Assembly (NCBI GenBank): GCA_001584585.1
Contig: LSYV01000020.1
Location: 1,028,916 to 1,075,970, forward strand
DNA length: 47,055 bases
From: Gonium pectorale
Lineage: Eukaryota; Chlorophyta; Chlorophyceae; Chlamydomonadales; Volvocaceae
Direction: 5' to 3'
Part shown: in pieces, positions 46,105 to 47,055 of the stretch
Position numbering within the stretch: position 1 is the first letter of the stretch
How the letters are laid out: the number at the start of each line of letters is the position of its first letter
Made by a program: the position numbers and the translations under genes
The notes under the pieces: generated by a model
Told to the model about the DNA's origin: nothing
Database searches by the model: none
What the model saw: only the letters and a program-made list of their open reading frames with translations

Positions 46105-47055
46105 CTGCCGGGGCGGGCCAAGGGCCGGGGAGTGGGGGTTGGGAGGCGTGGAGCTGGCGGGGTGGGGCGGCGAGGGGCAGGGCACTGACGGACAGGAGAA
46201 GAAGGTGCAAGAGCGGAAGCAGAAAAAGGGATGGATGCGTCGTGACCCAGGCATGGCCGTGGTGGTGACATTGGACCCGGGGGGGGGGGTGTCACAGCGT
46301 AGGCATGCGGCGCGACGTGCGGGATGCACAAAGAGGGGCCCTCAGAGCTTCGCGTTTCATCACCGCAGTCCCGTGTCGAGCGGGGCGTCAGGCAATGTAG
46401 ATAAGGTTGTTTTCGGTTGGCTCATCAACGGTCGCCCTTGCAAGCAGCACGTGGCTGGAGCGCATAGAGAGACGGCGGGTGCGATGCCTACATGTCCCAA
46501 CCCATCTCAGCCGTGTGGGATCAGAAAAGAACCGGCACATTAACACGGCAACGCAGTGCCCGGGATCTCGTGCTCGGAGAGAGGATGGATGGAGGAAGCC
46601 CCCATGGAAGGCGGGCTGGAACGTGCAAATGACGTGGAGCCACAGGACAGGTCAGCGGGAGCCGCGTGCATTCCCGTGCGCCGTGCTGGGAAGGGTGTGG
46701 GCCTCAGAGCTCGGTTTATCAGCATCGCGTTCCGCCGTCGAGCGGGGCGCGTCAGGCAATGTAGATAAGGATATTTTGGTATGACTCATCAATGGCCAGC
46801 CCGCATGCAGTATACGCGCGCAGTGGGCGCAGGGAGATGGCCGGCAGCCTGCACGCGGCATGATTGTCTTCTCCTCTTAGCCCGAGAAGGCCGCCAGCTC
46901 TCTGGCACCGTGATTGCCGTGAGCCAGAGAGCCCCGGTCGGCCTTCATGCGATGCCGAAACCATACATTGAAGTGATTGGAGAGACCTCAACAGTCGCGT
47001 GGGGACTCATGGGTCCGCCGAAAAAGGCAGTAGACCTCTGAGCTTTGCGTTTCAT
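46105..47055. other. Upstream intron of the tRNase Z gene, running off the window
   Basis: No coding exon was found on the minus strand in this interval. It is occupied mostly by the repeat units listed separately. Confidence 0.6.
46340..47055. repeat. Diverged tandem repeats of about 330-360 bp
   Basis: Units begin at 46340, 46702 and 47035 with cct-c-agagct/cctctgagct. The first two share 'caggcaatgtagataagg' and a 'ctcatcaa.gg' stretch. The array continues past the window. Confidence 0.8.

Overview
The window is nuclear DNA from a green alga that resembles Chlamydomonas and its volvocine relatives. The evidence is very high GC, many short GT-AG introns, TGTAA-type polyadenylation motifs at plausible distances after stop codons, long Ala/Gly/Gln/Pro homopolymers, and ankyrin repeats of the 'GHL...WLL..GCPW' type. 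The species was not determined. Two 20-N runs mark scaffold gaps.

Left part (1-5.5 kb): a possible 3' end of a gene, a decayed fragment of the nucleotidyltransferase gene described below, a striking 308-bp perfect-looking inverted repeat with a 90-bp spacer, and otherwise non-coding DNA.

Central part (5.5-24.8 kb): the main finding. A two-gene module occurs twice in tandem. Each module has a leftward nine-exon gene for an OAS-like (2'-5'-oligoadenylate synthetase / CD-NTase type) nucleotidyltransferase with a long low-complexity tail. Head to head with it is a rightward gene for an F-box-like plus ankyrin-repeat protein. Copy A occupies about 5.5-16.0 kb and copy B about 17.4-24.8 kb. I could reconstruct both nucleotidyltransferase genes exon by exon with all intron phases consistent (predicted 1876 and 998 aa). 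They keep the GS...DxD motif, a candidate third catalytic Asp and an OAS-like helical C-terminal core. The ankyrin copy in module B has an in-frame stop. The two ankyrin genes share a sharply bounded 917-bp near-identical tract that looks like gene conversion.

Right part (25.8-47 kb): a rightward gene of about 26 exons for a DHX57-type DEVH RNA helicase (C2H2 finger, UBA, RWD, helicase core), with a gap that hides the exon(s) for motifs IV-V. Next is a divergent pair of paralogous small genes with faint similarity to the REF/SRPP/LDAP lipid-droplet family. Last is the leftward 3' part of a tRNase Z gene, whose N-terminal exons lie beyond the window. Its visible upstream intron carries diverged repeats of about 350 bp.

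The helicase and tRNase Z look like housekeeping genes. The nucleotidyltransferase/ankyrin block is an expanding, rearranging locus whose content suggests nucleotide second-messenger or RNA-sensing functions. That role is inferred from family membership alone.
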